Shown here piece after piece: positions 16,658 to 25,276 of a DNA stretch of 64,000 nucleotides (its first letter is position 1; every line of letters begins with the position of its first letter). The DNA comes from a bacterium (GTDB taxonomy: Bacteria > Auribacterota > UBA6266). The notes below the pieces were generated by a model. That model did not search any database and was not told where the DNA came from. It saw only the letters and a program-made list of their open reading frames with translations. The DNA is taken from contig JALOBK010000001.1 in assembly GCA_023228325.1 (NCBI GenBank), forward strand, positions 969,549 through 1,033,548, written 5' to 3'. Both the position numbers and the translations under genes were made by a program.

Positions 16658-17704
16658 ATGCCACAAAAAACAGTTTTTATATTTGGAGCAGGAGCTTCAA
16701 AAGCTGATGGGGTATCAACACAAGCCGAACTTCTAAAAGGGTATTTTTCTAACAATCCACAAGACAGTTTCTCTGTGGCCTTAAATGGCTATTTTAGAGA
16801 CTTTTTTGGCATTGTTAATACAATGGCTGAAGATAACAAGTGGCCTAGTTTTGAAGAGGCTCTAGCCATGGTAGAAATTGCAATAGATAGAGAACATTCA
16901 TTTGGTCCTGTGTATACAGCCAATAAACTTAAAGAAATAAGAGATGGTCTTATCATTTCAATGGGGCGTGCTATAGAAAGTTGTCGGGTTGTTACCAAGA
17001 CTATCCATAAGAAGTTTTTAAGTAAGCTTTTCTGGAAGGGTCACTACTGCAAGGAAGAATATTCTTTTGTCAGCTTCAACTACGATATATTGCTTGATAT
17101 AGCTCTCATGGAAATGCTTTGTTATGACATTTACTCTGACTACGGGATACAATTCGCAAATTCAAAAGATAATTTTGACTCACCTTTGTTTCACAGATGG
17201 AAACCACCAGGAGATAAAAGCGTTTTGATTCTCAAGCCACATGGCTCTTTAAACTGGATGCAGTGTGCATCATGCAATTCAATTGCAATATCAGGCAGTA
17301 CCAAGGGCCAAATATTTAAAACTGGTTTACTCCACACCATTGAACGATGTCCTATTGATAACTCACCAATGCAATTTGTAGTAGAGCCGCCCTCATATTT
17401 TAAGAGGTATAAGAACTATTATCTTCAAACCACATGGATTAAGTTACATGAGACATTGGTTGCAGCAGATAAGATAGTGTTTATTGGTTACTCAATGCCA
17501 GACGCAGACGTAATGATAAAATATGCTTTCAAACGAGCGTGTTTTGGTAAGAACAAGAAAATTATAGTAGTGGATCCGGAAGAAACCGTAACTGAACGTT
17601 ATGAAAGGGTACTTGGACCAATTGCCTTCCATAAAATAACTTTTGCTGATCTATTAGAGCCAGAAAATTACAGAAAGATTATAAGAAAAAATGGGTCAGA
17701 GTGA
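16658..17704 (+). CDS. SIR2-like domain protein
   Basis: A 348-aa protein with a Sir2-type Rossmann fold. FGAGAS (9-14) is the NAD-binding start, SFNYDILLD has N141/D143, and KPHGSLNW (193-200) carries a histidine at the catalytic position, followed by a short Cys motif (CASC...C). GYSMPDAD near residue 287 is the second nucleotide-binding signature. SIR2-like proteins of this kind act in many anti-phage systems by consuming NAD+ on infection; here that role is inferred from family and context. A good RBS (AAAGGAG) precedes ATG 16658. It overlaps nothing, but is followed closely by a small secreted protein gene. Confidence 0.82.
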   Translation: MPQKTVFIFGAGASKADGVSTQAELLKGYFSNNPQDSFSVALNGYFRDFFGIVNTMAEDNKWPSFEEALAMVEIAIDREHSFGPVYTANKLKEIRDGLIISMGRAIESCRVVTKTIHKKFLSKLFWKGHYCKEEYSFVSFNYDILLDIALMEMLCYDIYSDYGIQFANSKDNFDSPLFHRWKPPGDKSVLILKPHGSLNWMQCASCNSIAISGSTKGQIFKTGLLHTIERCPIDNSPMQFVVEPPSYFKRYKNYYLQTTWIKLHETLVAADKIVFIGYSMPDADVMIKYAFKRACFGKNKKIIVVDPEETVTERYERVLGPIAFHKITFADLLEPENYRKIIRKNGSE

Positions 17705-17742
17705 TTTTTCTTAAAACAAACGCCTGTTTCTCCGATAAAAAA

Positions 17743-18198
17743 ATGAACAAGAAAATCTTAGTAAGTTTAGTCTTATTTTTTATTTCGTTAAACGCTTTAG
17801 CTGGTCAGGTTATTCCTCGGGAATATCAAATAATATTAACTGATAACAGTCAAAGTTGGGGACCGAAAATTGAATGGATACCCACAGAACCGCAAACCTC
17901 ACTGGCGCTTAAGAGAATCGAACAATACCTTAAGACGAACAATACATTTCCTTCTGATTTTGAAGAACAGAAGAAAACAATTTTAAAAAGCCTTTCTAAG
18001 TACAGTGTCCAGTTTGTAGGCATTGTGGTCGATGGACGGAAGTTAATTCACTGTAATTTTTTCCCGAGGTCAGCGAATCTGAAAGATGTAAGAAATACGT
18101 ATGTTTTTGTCTTTGATGGCGGCACCTCGTTTTGGCGCATAGATTATGATATTGAAAGGGATAGCTGTTTAAATTTTGAGGTTAATGGTGAGGGATAA
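17743..18198 (+). CDS. Small secreted protein, unknown
   Basis: About 151 aa with a clear signal peptide (MNKKILVSLVLFFISLNALAG, cleavage near A-G). The mature part has no family I recognise; segments such as VGIVVDGRKLIHCNFFP and YVFVFDGGTSFWRIDYD suggest a beta-rich fold. The in-frame GTG at 17701 overlaps the SIR2 gene, but the signal peptide begins at ATG 17743, which is preferred. Being 38 bp after SIR2 may mean co-transcription; a functional link is not shown. Confidence 0.6.
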   Translation: MNKKILVSLVLFFISLNALAGQVIPREYQIILTDNSQSWGPKIEWIPTEPQTSLALKRIEQYLKTNNTFPSDFEEQKKTILKSLSKYSVQFVGIVVDGRKLIHCNFFPRSANLKDVRNTYVFVFDGGTSFWRIDYDIERDSCLNFEVNGEG

Positions 18199-18247
18199 GG
18201 CTTTAATAAATATCAAACACCTGTTTAAATTAAGAAGTACAAAGCCC

Positions 18248-18351
18248 ACAAAATACGAACTTCTTTGAGATTGAAATCAGAAATTTAAGGATTATAATGG
18301 GTTTAAAAGTGGTAGAAAAACCCACAAATTACGAATTCGTATATTATATGT
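18248..18351 (+). repeat. Dispersed promoter-bearing repeat, copy 2
   Basis: Runs from ACAAAATACGAACTT to TATATGT. Promoter elements are TTGAAA (18271-18276), 16 nt, TATAAT (18293-18298). The ACGAATTCGT palindrome is intact. The element is bounded by similar motifs, CCCACAAAATACGAA on the left and CCCACAAATTACGAA on the right. The alpha/beta hydrolase starts 30 bp after its end. At 18190 just upstream, GGGATAAGGCTTTAATAAA resembles part of the 1-255 repeat. Confidence 0.85.
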
Positions 18352-18381
18352 CAGCAATTTACTCCGGGAGATTATCGCAAA

Positions 18382-19179
18382 ATGCCGAATACGATAGTTA
18401 ATAACGTCGATCTTTACTATGAAGTTCATGGGAAAGGCATACCACTAATGCTTATTGCTGGACTGGCCAGTGACTCCCAAAGTTGGCAGCCGATAGTGAA
18501 AGGTCTATCCCGGCATTACTGTGTCATAACTCTCGACAACAGAGGCGCGGGCAGAACAAAACCTCAAGATATTGAGACAAGCATTCAGTATATTACCGAA
18601 GATTGTATCAACCTTATCAGACATATGGGGTTGTCATCCGTCAACCTTCTTGGACATTCAATGGGTGGATTTGTGGCGCTGGATTGTGCCATCCGCTATC
18701 CTGAATATGTTTCAAAATTGATTTTGGCAGGAACATCAGCTTTCAATTCCGAGCGGAATAATGCCCTTTTCCTTGATTGGCTTTCTTATCTTGAAAGCGG
18801 ACTGAGCTCTGAACTGTGGTTCAGAAACATGTTTTACTGGATATTTTCAAGACGTTTTCTTGAAGACAAAGAAGCATTGAATAAGGCTGTTCAATTCGCA
18901 ATTGAATATCCCTATCCGCAAACTAAAATTGCATTCAAGAATCAGGTCAATGCTATTAAAGAGTTTAACTGCCTGGAAGATTTGTCCGGTATCACATCAA
19001 AGACCATGATTATCTGCGGGAAGGAAGACCTGCTGTTTCCTCCTGAAGAAAGCGTCAAGGTGTTGCAGGCGATTCCGGGGGCGATTTTTTCTTTTGTTGA
19101 ACATGCCGCGCATTCCATACATGTGGAAAATCCGGGGGAATTCATAAATATTGTTCGAAATTTTGTAAACAATTGCTAA
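18382..19179 (+). CDS. Alpha/beta hydrolase
   Basis: A 265-aa cytoplasmic hydrolase of the alpha/beta fold. It has the oxyanion region LIAGLASDSQSW, DNRGAGRTKP, and the nucleophile elbow GHSMGG with Ser93. The acid is in GKEDLLFPPEE and the histidine in AHSIHVENP. Substrate unknown; the sequence is of the general 3-oxoadipate enol-lactonase-like type. It is expressed from the promoter in repeat copy 2, judging by position. Its base composition is intermediate between the AT-rich island genes and the core. Confidence 0.85.
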   Translation: MPNTIVNNVDLYYEVHGKGIPLMLIAGLASDSQSWQPIVKGLSRHYCVITLDNRGAGRTKPQDIETSIQYITEDCINLIRHMGLSSVNLLGHSMGGFVALDCAIRYPEYVSKLILAGTSAFNSERNNALFLDWLSYLESGLSSELWFRNMFYWIFSRRFLEDKEALNKAVQFAIEYPYPQTKIAFKNQVNAIKEFNCLEDLSGITSKTMIICGKEDLLFPPEESVKVLQAIPGAIFSFVEHAAHSIHVENPGEFINIVRNFVNNC

Positions 19180-19186
19180 AAAAATC

Positions 19187-19209
19187 CAGCGGACGCTAAC
19201 GCGCCGCTG
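19187..19209 (+). terminator. Hairpin after the hydrolase gene
   Basis: CAGCGG (19187-19192) and CCGCTG (19204-19209) with an 11-nt loop, 8 bp after the stop codon. No T-run follows, so termination is doubtful. Confidence 0.3.
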
Positions 19210-19241
19210 AATTTGAATGTATCTCAAAAGAGGAGGAAATT

Positions 19242-19682
19242 ATGAAACTGCCTGAATATATTACTGTGGAAGAAGTAAAAAAGGTCTGTAAAGCAATCGG
19301 GTTGAGTGATTGGTCTGCAAAAAAAGAGCCAACCGTTTCGGAGAAAGAAGCATCCGTAGTCCTTAAAATCGTAAATACGAAATCAATGGAAATTCCTCTT
19401 GAAGATTTTCGAAAAGGTTTGGAGGTGGAACTTGAGCACGGCACCCGGTTTGATGATGCAAATGTGACAAACAATCATCCGATTTTAACGGGGAAAATTG
19501 TCATAGCCCATCTTAAAGAAACTATGGATTATTATCGCAGAATCGATGTTGCTGAAATAGAAGGCGACCTATTGAAAGCCATATTGTCCAGGAATATCGA
19601 CAAAATAGAGTCGAAGTACAAAAAACTTATTGAAGCTCAGAACGCGCTGAATCAAGCTATAGCAGATCAATTGAAAAAATAG
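19242..19682 (+). CDS. DUF5661 family protein
   Basis: 146 aa. LEDFRKGLEVELEHGTRFDDANVTNNHPILTGKIVIAHLKETMDYYRRIDVAE matches the DUF5661 signature (HG, then T, then GKI..AHLKE...YY). The rest is a C-terminal coiled-coil-like helix. A strong RBS (GAGGAGG) precedes ATG 19242. The family has no known function that I can state. It often appears as a single small gene in accessory DNA. Confidence 0.75.
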   Translation: MKLPEYITVEEVKKVCKAIGLSDWSAKKEPTVSEKEASVVLKIVNTKSMEIPLEDFRKGLEVELEHGTRFDDANVTNNHPILTGKIVIAHLKETMDYYRRIDVAEIEGDLLKAILSRNIDKIESKYKKLIEAQNALNQAIADQLKK

Positions 19683-19738
19683 CAACAGCCATCTGATTTC
19701 TGTGGGCTTGAATATTGATTATTAGGGGATGAATAAAA

Positions 19739-20152
19739 ATGAAAAAGTTCCTAAAATTTTTCGCATATTTTTTCGGAGCTGTTCTAACCATAATAATAAT
19801 ATTTTTAGTTGGCCTGACTGTTTATGATTCCATACAGATGCATCGGTTAGAGTCTAAAATTGTCCAGTTAAAGTTGGGCGATTCGAGGGAAAAAGCAATT
19901 CAAATACTGGGCAAACCGGATTATAGTTGGAATAAAGGAGAGCCCGAATTTACCATTTTTGGAAAACAGAAATACTATGAAAATTCGGGAATGGCATATG
20001 GGAAAATTATGGATTGGGAAAACGCCTTTTATTCTGATTTTCCTTATTTTTATCCTTTTAAATTTCGTTTGTTTGGTCCTGGGAAAGACGACATTTCGAT
20101 ATATTTTAACGGGAAAGACCGGATTTCGAAAATAGAAATGCCTAAAGAATAA
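19739..20152 (+). CDS. Membrane-anchored BamE/SmpA-like small protein
   Basis: 137 aa. There is one N-terminal membrane helix (about 5-28), then LKLGDSREKAIQILGKPDYSW, which resembles the start of BamE/SmpA-type domains (a 'G(M/D)S...LG.P' motif), and an aromatic-rich remainder ending in YFNGKDRISKIEM. There is no lipobox cysteine, so it is not a classical lipoprotein. It follows the DUF5661 gene by 56 bp with AGGGGATG as RBS. Function unknown. Confidence 0.55.
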   Translation: MKKFLKFFAYFFGAVLTIIIIFLVGLTVYDSIQMHRLESKIVQLKLGDSREKAIQILGKPDYSWNKGEPEFTIFGKQKYYENSGMAYGKIMDWENAFYSDFPYFYPFKFRLFGPGKDDISIYFNGKDRISKIEMPKE

Positions 20153-20179
20153 ACAAAACAAACCGGGACAGACACCTAT

Positions 20180-20270
20180 TTCTTTAAGATTGAAACCGGA
20201 ATTTTAAGGTCTATAATAGATTTAAAAGTGGTAGAAAACCCACAAATTACGAATTCGTATATTATATGTT
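20180..20270 (+). repeat. Dispersed promoter-bearing repeat, copy 3
   Basis: A shorter copy of the repeat at 10130 and 18248. It has TTGAAA (20190-20195), 16 nt, TATAAT (20212-20217), the GGTAGAAAACCCACAAATTACG segment and the ACGAATTCGT palindrome, ending TATATGTTA. It begins after GGGACAGACACCTATTT (from 20165), half of the palindromic element described at 25861. The DUF486 gene starts 18 bp downstream. Confidence 0.85.
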
Positions 20271-20288
20271 ATACAAAAAGGAATAATC

Positions 20289-20645
20289 ATGAAACATCTG
20301 TATTTAACAATAGGTTTTCTTTGCTGCAGTAATATATTTATGACTTTTGCTTGGTATGGTCATCTTAAAAATTTAAACCATAAAACATGGATATTTGCGG
20401 CGCTTATCAGTTGGGGAATAGCGCTTTTTGAATATTTATTGCAGGTACCCGCAAACAGAATTGGACATCAGGTTATGAGTGTTGGGCAACTAAAGATTCT
20501 TCAGGAAATAATCACATTAACTGTCTTTATCCCATTTTCAATCTTTTTTATGAAAGAGAAAATTACACAAGATTATATTTTTGCCGGATTATGCTTGCTC
20601 GGCGCCATATTTTTTATGTTCAGGGTAAAAATATTCGGAGTATAA
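20289..20645 (+). CDS. DUF486 / DMT-type small membrane protein
   Basis: 118 aa with four predicted membrane helices. The sequence TFAWYGHLK, ISWGIALFEYLLQVPANRIGH and LQEIITLTVFIPFSIFFMKE is characteristic of DUF486, a single-domain relative of drug/metabolite transporters. It probably acts as a dimer; substrate unknown. It lies just behind repeat copy 3, which would supply its promoter. Confidence 0.8.
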   Translation: MKHLYLTIGFLCCSNIFMTFAWYGHLKNLNHKTWIFAALISWGIALFEYLLQVPANRIGHQVMSVGQLKILQEIITLTVFIPFSIFFMKEKITQDYIFAGLCLLGAIFFMFRVKIFGV

Positions 20646-20675
20646 TTCCGGGGACGAAACATTTAATTCGAATAG

Positions 20676-21500
20676 CCGGCAACAGGCGCCTGATTAAATA
20701 ATATTGGGGAACGGGAAAAATGAAACAATGGTATGAAGAATTATTTGAGAATTATGCTGAAAAGTATGATAAAGAAGTGTTCACCAGAGGGACAGTCGGA
20801 GAATGCGATTTTATTGAGAGGGAAGTCAACTATGACAAAACAGCGAAAATACTTGATATCGGATGCGGAACAGGACGGCATTCGATAGAGCTGTCCAAAA
20901 GAGGCTACGCTGTTACCGGAATCGATTTATCCGAATCACAGTTACAGCGCGCCAGATTAAAAGCGTCCGGGCAGTCGCTTAAAATCGATTTTCAAAAGCA
21001 TGACGCAAGAGCCCCGCATTTTTCAAATGCCTTTGATTTAGCGATTATGTTGTGCGAAGGCGGGTTTTCTCTTATGGAAACAGACGAGATGAACTTCCAA
21101 ATCCTGCAAAACGCCGCAAGGGCGTTAAAAGACAACGGGAAGTTGATATTCACAACATTAAACGGATTGTTCCCGCTGTTTCATTCTGTCAATGAATTCT
21201 ATGAGTCGGAGCAGAAAGAAGGCCAGTCCCAGTGTAAGGGGTGCTCTTTTGATCTGATGACTTTCCGTGATTATAACACCGTTGTTCTTGAGGACGATTC
21301 TGGCAGAAAAAGGGAGCTTAAGTGCAACGAACGTTATTATGTGCCCAGCGAGATAACGTGGCTTTTAAAGACGCTAGGATATAAAAAAATCGATATCTTT
21401 GGTTCAAAACTCGGAGCTTTCAGCCGGAATGACGCTTTAACGACTAAAGACTTTGAAATGTTGGTGGTAGCGGAAAAGTAACAACCGGCAACAGGCGTCT
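20676..21500. repeat. 16-bp direct repeats flanking a methyltransferase gene
   Basis: CCGGCAACAGGCGCCT (20676-20691) and CCGGCAACAGGCGTCT (21485-21500) match at 15 of 16 positions. They enclose exactly one gene, the SAM methyltransferase at 20720-21481. Such a layout could reflect movement or duplication of a single-gene unit. Confidence 0.6.
20720..21481 (+). CDS. Class I SAM-dependent methyltransferase
   Basis: 253 aa. Motif I is ILDIGCGTGRHSIELSKRGY (about 44-63), followed by GIDLSESQL. The downstream strand AIMLCEGGFSLME lacks the usual acidic motif IV of nucleic-acid methylases, so a small-molecule substrate is more likely. The 5' half (YAEKYDKEVFTRGTVGECDF) is typical of this broad group. 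Composition is closer to the core than to the cassettes upstream. It is enclosed by the 16-bp direct repeats noted separately. Confidence 0.8.
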   Translation: MKQWYEELFENYAEKYDKEVFTRGTVGECDFIEREVNYDKTAKILDIGCGTGRHSIELSKRGYAVTGIDLSESQLQRARLKASGQSLKIDFQKHDARAPHFSNAFDLAIMLCEGGFSLMETDEMNFQILQNAARALKDNGKLIFTTLNGLFPLFHSVNEFYESEQKEGQSQCKGCSFDLMTFRDYNTVVLEDDSGRKRELKCNERYYVPSEITWLLKTLGYKKIDIFGSKLGAFSRNDALTTKDFEMLVVAEK

Positions 21501-21803
21501 ATTTCAGAAAAAGGGAACGTTTCTATTTTTTACTTGCCTGAATAAATAACAGCCAACAGGAAAACACTTCCTTAAATAAAAAACATCTTGTTCCCCCTTC
21601 CTGACAAAACATTACTTCGAAGCCTCCGAAGCGAAACTTCGGACAGAGGAAAAAATCTTCATGGAAAGAAATCACAGCTGTTTTTAATCGGCTTTTTGGA
21701 GAACATCCTTGAATATAGGGGAAAAACGGAGGATAATAAATACGGACTGTAAGGTTTGTTAATAGACAAAAATTATTCAGGGATTCTTTAAGATTAACCT
21801 GCC
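21482..21803. other. Intergenic region before the autotransporter
   Basis: 322 bp with no gene. It holds the second CCGGCAACAGGCG repeat (21485), a related CCAACAGG at 21553, and a tight hairpin TCCGAAG-CGAAA-CTTCGGA (21625-21643). No T-run follows the hairpin and I see no convincing promoter. Confidence 0.6.
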
Positions 21804-24800
21804 ATGCGAACTCATAAGAAAAGTTTATTTCTTTTTTTCAGATTATCAGGTGTGTTTTTTAAATTTGGCACAATCCTGTTTGTTCTGTCCGGATTAGCTC
21901 CCGCGGATACATTCTATGTTACAAATACCGATGACAGCGGCGCCGGTTCGCTCCGGCAGGCTATAACCGATGGCAATGCGAGCGGTGTCGATGCCACAAT
22001 CGAATTTCAGACAGAAGGAACAATTACCCTGGCTTCCGCACTGCCCGCTTTGGTTGTCAAAACGACTTTTGACCTTGCCGATTACAATGTTACTATCGAG
22101 GCTAACAGCGGAAGCAGCACCGCCGATTCCTTTAAAGTTGATAACGGCGCGGCGGGGACAGGTGTTTTTACCGTAGGAGCCGGTTCGACCTGGACTAACA
22201 GCAACGACCTTTATGTCGGGCATTCAGGAGTTGGAGACTTTGCCGTATCCGGCGGCGGCCTGGTAGACAGTGATTACGGGGTTATCGGGTATAATGTCGG
22301 TTCGGAGGGCGCGGCTGTTGTGACGGGTGCAGGTTCCGTCTGGACCGCCAGCGTCGAATTTTATGTAGGTTACACCGGCACCGGAACATTGACCATCTCT
22401 GACGCCGGAATGGTGCTTAATCCATCCGGAACCATCGGGAATGAAGCAGGTTCTGACGGGACCGTTACTGTGACCGGCGCGGGTTCAACATGGATAAGCA
22501 ATACAGGCCTTAGCGTCGGATACTCTGGCACAGGCGCGTTGAATATTTCTGACGGCGGCTCTGTAAGCAGCACAGGTTTCGGGTATATCGGTTCCGAAGT
22601 TGGCTCTGAAGGAACCGTGACAATGGCCGGCGCGGGTTCAACATGGACTAATACCGGTAATTTATATGTCGGCCGGTTTGGGACAGGAACATTGACCGTT
22701 TCCGGTTCCACCGTGGATAACAGCGCCGAACTTTATGTCGGTTCTACAGGCAATGGGAATATGACAGTTTCCGATGGAGGTGAAGTAAATAATACCACCG
22801 GAGTAATCGGTTATAATTTGGCGAGTGAGGGAACAGTTGCTATAACAGACGCGGGTTCAAGCTGGGTAAACAGCGATGAATTGTATATAGGCTATACCGG
22901 CACGGGCACGATGACGGTATCCGACGGCGGGGGCGTAGAAAATACTAACGGGGTTATAGGTTATGAAGCCGGCGCTGAAGGAACTGCTACTGTAACAGGT
23001 GTTGGATCCACATGGGCTAACAGTAACCATCTTCTTGTTGGGTATACGGGAACCGGGACACTGACTATATCCGCAGGCGGCTCAGTAAGTAATGCGGGGC
23101 GGGGCTATATTGGTTTTGAAGCGGATTCCGAAGGTACATTGAATGTAACCGGCGCCGGGTCGACCTGGGCCAGCACCCAAAACATTTATGTCGGCCGCGT
23201 TGGAACGGGAACCCTGACAGTTTCAGGCGGCACAGTGGATGGCACCGCCGAGCTTTATGTCGGATACACTGATCCCGGCGTAGGGACTATGACGATTTCT
23301 AACAGCGGTGACGTGAGCGATACCAATGGAGTTATAGGTTATGAAGCCGACTCTGAAGGAACTGTTACTGTAACAGGAGCCGGGTCTATCTGGAATAACA
23401 GCGCCAACCTTTATGTAGGTTACACCGGTACCGGCACTCTGAATGTTTCTGATAACGGCTCTGTAAGTGTAAACAACGGGGCAGGAACACTTACTCTCGC
23501 TGAGGATGCAGGTTCAGTCGGCACTCTTAATATAGGCGAAGGGTTATCAGCGGGCGTTGTCAATGCTGATGATATTTTTGGGAATGACGGTACGGCAACA
23601 ATTAATTTTAACCATAATGAAAACTCTTACATCTTCGCGCCTGATATTGCGGGGACTCTCGATGTTAACCACAACGGCGATGGAACTACGATTCTTGCCG
23701 GCGCAACCACTTATACGGGTGACACAACCGTTAACGCCGGAACACTTGATGTATACACAGACAGAACATTGACCGGGAATCTGAATGTTGCGGGAGGGGT
23801 TCTTTATTTGAGGTCAGGGGCACTTACAATCACCAATGATTATACGCAGGCGGCTGACACCACTCTCAAGCTGGACGTTACGGGTTCTGCTGTTGCCGGT
23901 TCGGTAGTATCAGCGGGCACTACTACTATATCTGCGAACAGTTCTTTACATGTTAATGTCACGGGATATACAGCCAACGGTTCCGCATACACAATTATTG
24001 ACGGCCCGGCGGCAGGCGGCCTTGTTAACGTCCCCGGGACTATTACAGATAGCAGCGCTGTTTTGACATTCGCGGGGACAACGGATAATGATGACCTTAC
24101 ACTTACAGCAACCAGAGCAAACACATATACATCTCTTGGGGTAACAGAAAATGAAAAAGCCGCGGGTACAGCTCTCGAAGCCGCAGGCGGTGACGGGACA
24201 GGTGATATGATGACTGTTCTCGGGCAGTTAGACCAGTTAACTTCTCAAACCGATGTCCAGAACGCTCTTTCCCAGGTGACCCCGTCAGTTGACGCGGGTG
24301 TGATGGATATAGGATACACAACAATAACCCTGTTTCAGGAAAAGGTCACAGACCATCTGGCCGATACAAGAAGCGGATTGGCCGCAGGGGATGCTTTTAA
24401 AGACGTTGATATCTGGGCAAAAGGGTTCGGTAACTATTTAGACCAGGATAAGCGCGACCATATAGACGGGTATAAAGCCCACACGCTGGGAACGACTATC
24501 GGTGTAGATTTCCTTGTAGCCGATCCCGTGAGAATAGGGATAAGCGGAGGATACGCGTTCAGCAGGGTCGATTCCAAACAGTCAAATATCGGGGATACCG
24601 ATATTGATTCTTATCAGGGTACAATCTACGGCGGTTATGACGGCGGGCCGTTCTATATAGATGTAGCGGGTTCATTCGCGTATAACAAATATGAAGGTTC
24701 ACGCAATATAAATTTCGGGGGGATTGCAAGGACAGCCGATTCGGATTATGACGGCCAGCAGTATTCGGCGTATATCGGAGGAGGATACACGTTTGAGACT

Positions 24801-25232
24801 AACGGCCTTGAAATAACTCCGATGGCTTCTTTAAGGTACATTTATCTGTATCTTGATGATTACACAGAGTCAGGCGCTGACGCTCTTAACCTGAAAGTCG
24901 ACAGCCAGGATTACGATTTCCTGCAGTCGGGGTTAGGAGCCAGGTTCGCATATCCGATAAGAAACGCCGATATGACTTTTATACCTGAAATACACGGTAT
25001 GTGGTTATATGATTTTGTCGGAGACGAACAGCAGGCAACATCGACATTTACCGGAGGCGGAGCTTCTTTCAAGACTGACGGAGCTGACCCCGCCCAGAAC
25101 AGTTTTAATGTCGGAGGAAGCCTGACCTTTATTATGACCAATAACTGGAGCCTGCTTCTTTCTTATGATTTCGAAGGAAAAGAAGATTTTATCGGTCATT
25201 CAGGGTCGGTTACTATGAAGTATGGTTTCTAA
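21804..25232 (+). CDS. Autotransporter with T5SS/PEP-CTERM-type repeats
   Basis: A 1142-aa surface protein. The N terminus is a signal sequence (to about residue 35), followed by TDDSGAGSLRQAI, common at the start of beta-helical passengers. From about 118 to 560 there are eight tandem repeats of roughly 50-70 residues, of the form VTGAGSTWxNSxxLYVGYTG then GTLTVSDGGxV, which match the T5SS/PEP-CTERM-associated repeat. A linker and further beta strands (TYTGDTTVNAGTLDV) follow. The last 280 residues are the autotransporter beta-barrel (IWAKGFGNYLDQD...), ending in the outer-membrane-type YGF. This implies a diderm host. No clear RBS before ATG 21804. Likely adhesin or surface-layer role. Confidence 0.9.
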   Translation: MRTHKKSLFLFFRLSGVFFKFGTILFVLSGLAPADTFYVTNTDDSGAGSLRQAITDGNASGVDATIEFQTEGTITLASALPALVVKTTFDLADYNVTIEANSGSSTADSFKVDNGAAGTGVFTVGAGSTWTNSNDLYVGHSGVGDFAVSGGGLVDSDYGVIGYNVGSEGAAVVTGAGSVWTASVEFYVGYTGTGTLTISDAGMVLNPSGTIGNEAGSDGTVTVTGAGSTWISNTGLSVGYSGTGALNISDGGSVSSTGFGYIGSEVGSEGTVTMAGAGSTWTNTGNLYVGRFGTGTLTVSGSTVDNSAELYVGSTGNGNMTVSDGGEVNNTTGVIGYNLASEGTVAITDAGSSWVNSDELYIGYTGTGTMTVSDGGGVENTNGVIGYEAGAEGTATVTGVGSTWANSNHLLVGYTGTGTLTISAGGSVSNAGRGYIGFEADSEGTLNVTGAGSTWASTQNIYVGRVGTGTLTVSGGTVDGTAELYVGYTDPGVGTMTISNSGDVSDTNGVIGYEADSEGTVTVTGAGSIWNNSANLYVGYTGTGTLNVSDNGSVSVNNGAGTLTLAEDAGSVGTLNIGEGLSAGVVNADDIFGNDGTATINFNHNENSYIFAPDIAGTLDVNHNGDGTTILAGATTYTGDTTVNAGTLDVYTDRTLTGNLNVAGGVLYLRSGALTITNDYTQAADTTLKLDVTGSAVAGSVVSAGTTTISANSSLHVNVTGYTANGSAYTIIDGPAAGGLVNVPGTITDSSAVLTFAGTTDNDDLTLTATRANTYTSLGVTENEKAAGTALEAAGGDGTGDMMTVLGQLDQLTSQTDVQNALSQVTPSVDAGVMDIGYTTITLFQEKVTDHLADTRSGLAAGDAFKDVDIWAKGFGNYLDQDKRDHIDGYKAHTLGTTIGVDFLVADPVRIGISGGYAFSRVDSKQSNIGDTDIDSYQGTIYGGYDGGPFYIDVAGSFAYNKYEGSRNINFGGIARTADSDYDGQQYSAYIGGGYTFETNGLEITPMASLRYIYLYLDDYTESGADALNLKVDSQDYDFLQSGLGARFAYPIRNADMTFIPEIHGMWLYDFVGDEQQATSTFTGGGASFKTDGADPAQNSFNVGGSLTFIMTNNWSLLLSYDFEGKEDFIGHSGSVTMKYGF

Positions 25233-25276
25233 AAAAGATAAAAGTGCATTGTGATAAATTATAAGGGAGGGTAAAA

